Below, piece by piece: positions 32,852 to 33,220 of a stretch of 33,220 nt of DNA. Source of the DNA: Nitrospinota bacterium (lineage in GTDB: Bacteria; UBA8248); assembly GCA_026706735.1 (NCBI GenBank), contig JAPOYD010000176.1, positions 1 through 33,220 on the forward strand. Reading direction: 5' to 3'. Below the pieces are notes generated by a model. The model saw only the letters and a list, made by a program, of their open reading frames with translations, was not told the DNA's origin and ran no database searches. The translations under genes and the position numbers were made by a program. The stretch's first letter is position 1. Each line of letters starts with the position of its first letter.

Positions 32852-33220
32852 ATGCCTCCAAAACAAAAACCCAAAATTCCCGCGAGAGCCCTCAAGCGCG
32901 GCACACACCTGTGGACCAAGGAATTCACCGAGCGCATCGGTCATGACATGGCCGAATGGGCGGATAAGGAATTCATGGAGCTTTTCATGAACTTCTGCTA
33001 CGGCGGGCTCTATGATCGAAACGTCCTGTCCCATAAAACCAGGGAACTTTGCGCCGTGGCCGCATGCGTGATGGCCAACGCGCATCCACAGCTGCGCACC
33101 CACATTCAGGCCTCGTGGAACTGCGGGGCGACGAAGCGCGAGATCATGGAGGTCATCATCCAGATGGCCACTTACTGCGGGATGCCGTATATGCTTCAGG
33201 CGGCTCGAATTGCCGCGAAT
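32852..33220 (+). CDS. Carboxymuconolactone decarboxylase (CMD) family protein, 3' truncated by window
   Basis: The frame begins at ATG 32852 with AAGGAG 5 nt upstream and runs open to the last base (123 codons). CMD-family features are FMELFMNFCYGGLYDRNVLS, then KTRELCAVAACVMANAHPQL with the conserved Glu-Leu and His in the ring, and GATKREIMEVIIQMATYCG, typical of the helical CMD/AhpD fold. No CxxC pair is seen in the visible part, so this looks like the decarboxylase type rather than the AhpD redox type. It is divergent from amt. The actual reaction is unknown. Confidence 0.9.
   Translation, partial: MPPKQKPKIPARALKRGTHLWTKEFTERIGHDMAEWADKEFMELFMNFCYGGLYDRNVLSHKTRELCAVAACVMANAHPQLRTHIQASWNCGATKREIMEVIIQMATYCGMPYMLQAARIAAN

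Noticed and set aside
1-33220. CRISPR arrays, insertion sequences, integrases or rRNA genes
   Set aside because: No regularly spaced repeats, transposase or integrase motifs or rRNA sequence were seen on either strand.

Overview
The window comes from a Gram-negative bacterium of moderate to high GC. Evidence for an outer membrane is indirect: a periplasmic di-heme cytochrome c protein, a Tat-type exported hydrolase, and a surface-glycan locus with Wzy/ligase-type membrane proteins and a nonulosonic-acid activation module. The gene set (LIC12162-family transferase, LarA-like protein, PII/Amt pair, YghX-like dienelactone hydrolase) does not fix the phylum. A lineage outside the well-studied Gammaproteobacteria seems likely, but that is inference.

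Layout. (1) 1-2193: the 3' part of a large SF1 (RecD-like) helicase with a C-terminal PD-(D/E)XK-like nuclease region, of visibly lower GC than its neighbours. (2) 2194-3001: a gene-free stretch with an AT-rich core, short repeats and two strong inverted repeats. (3) 3002-3889: a Tat-type dienelactone hydrolase with its own terminator. (4) 3994-21522: a surface polysaccharide locus of about 17.5 kb. On the plus strand are a methyltransferase, an asparagine-synthase-type amidotransferase, a GT4 glycosyltransferase and an O-antigen polymerase/ligase-like protein. On the minus strand are a priming sugar transferase and a tight operon: LIC12162 transferase > LarA-like racemase > CMP-sugar synthetase/NeuB fusion > GT2/cytidylyltransferase-like fusion > second amidotransferase > GT2 > second polymerase/ligase-like protein. 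(5) 21668-21745: tRNA-Glu(UUC) at the edge of the glycan locus. (6) 21841-30463, minus strand: di-heme peroxidase-like cytochrome > PhnD-like binding protein > PhnC ATPase > PhnE permease > acyl-CoA-synthetase-like ligase, then an M20 amidohydrolase and an EamA permease. The cytochrome has a good sigma70 promoter and an upstream perfect palindrome. (7) 30817-32606, minus: amt-glnK with a terminator. (8) 32852 to the end, plus: the 5' part of a carboxymuconolactone-decarboxylase-family gene.

How the genes work together. The polysaccharide genes look sufficient to prime an undecaprenyl-linked sugar, extend it with at least three glycosyltransferases, amidate sugars, make and activate a nonulosonic (sialic-acid-like) residue, and polymerise or ligate the product. 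Early nonulosonate enzymes (a NeuC-type epimerase and the aminotransferase/acetyltransferase steps) are absent from the window. The LarA-like enzyme, translationally coupled to the CMP-synthetase/NeuB fusion, is the most unexpected member. The second notable unit is the cytochrome-PhnDCE operon. The cytochrome and binding-protein genes overlap by 4 bp, which ties a periplasmic redox protein to an ABC importer of the phosphonate/phosphite type, although no C-P lyase or phosphite dehydrogenase gene is present.
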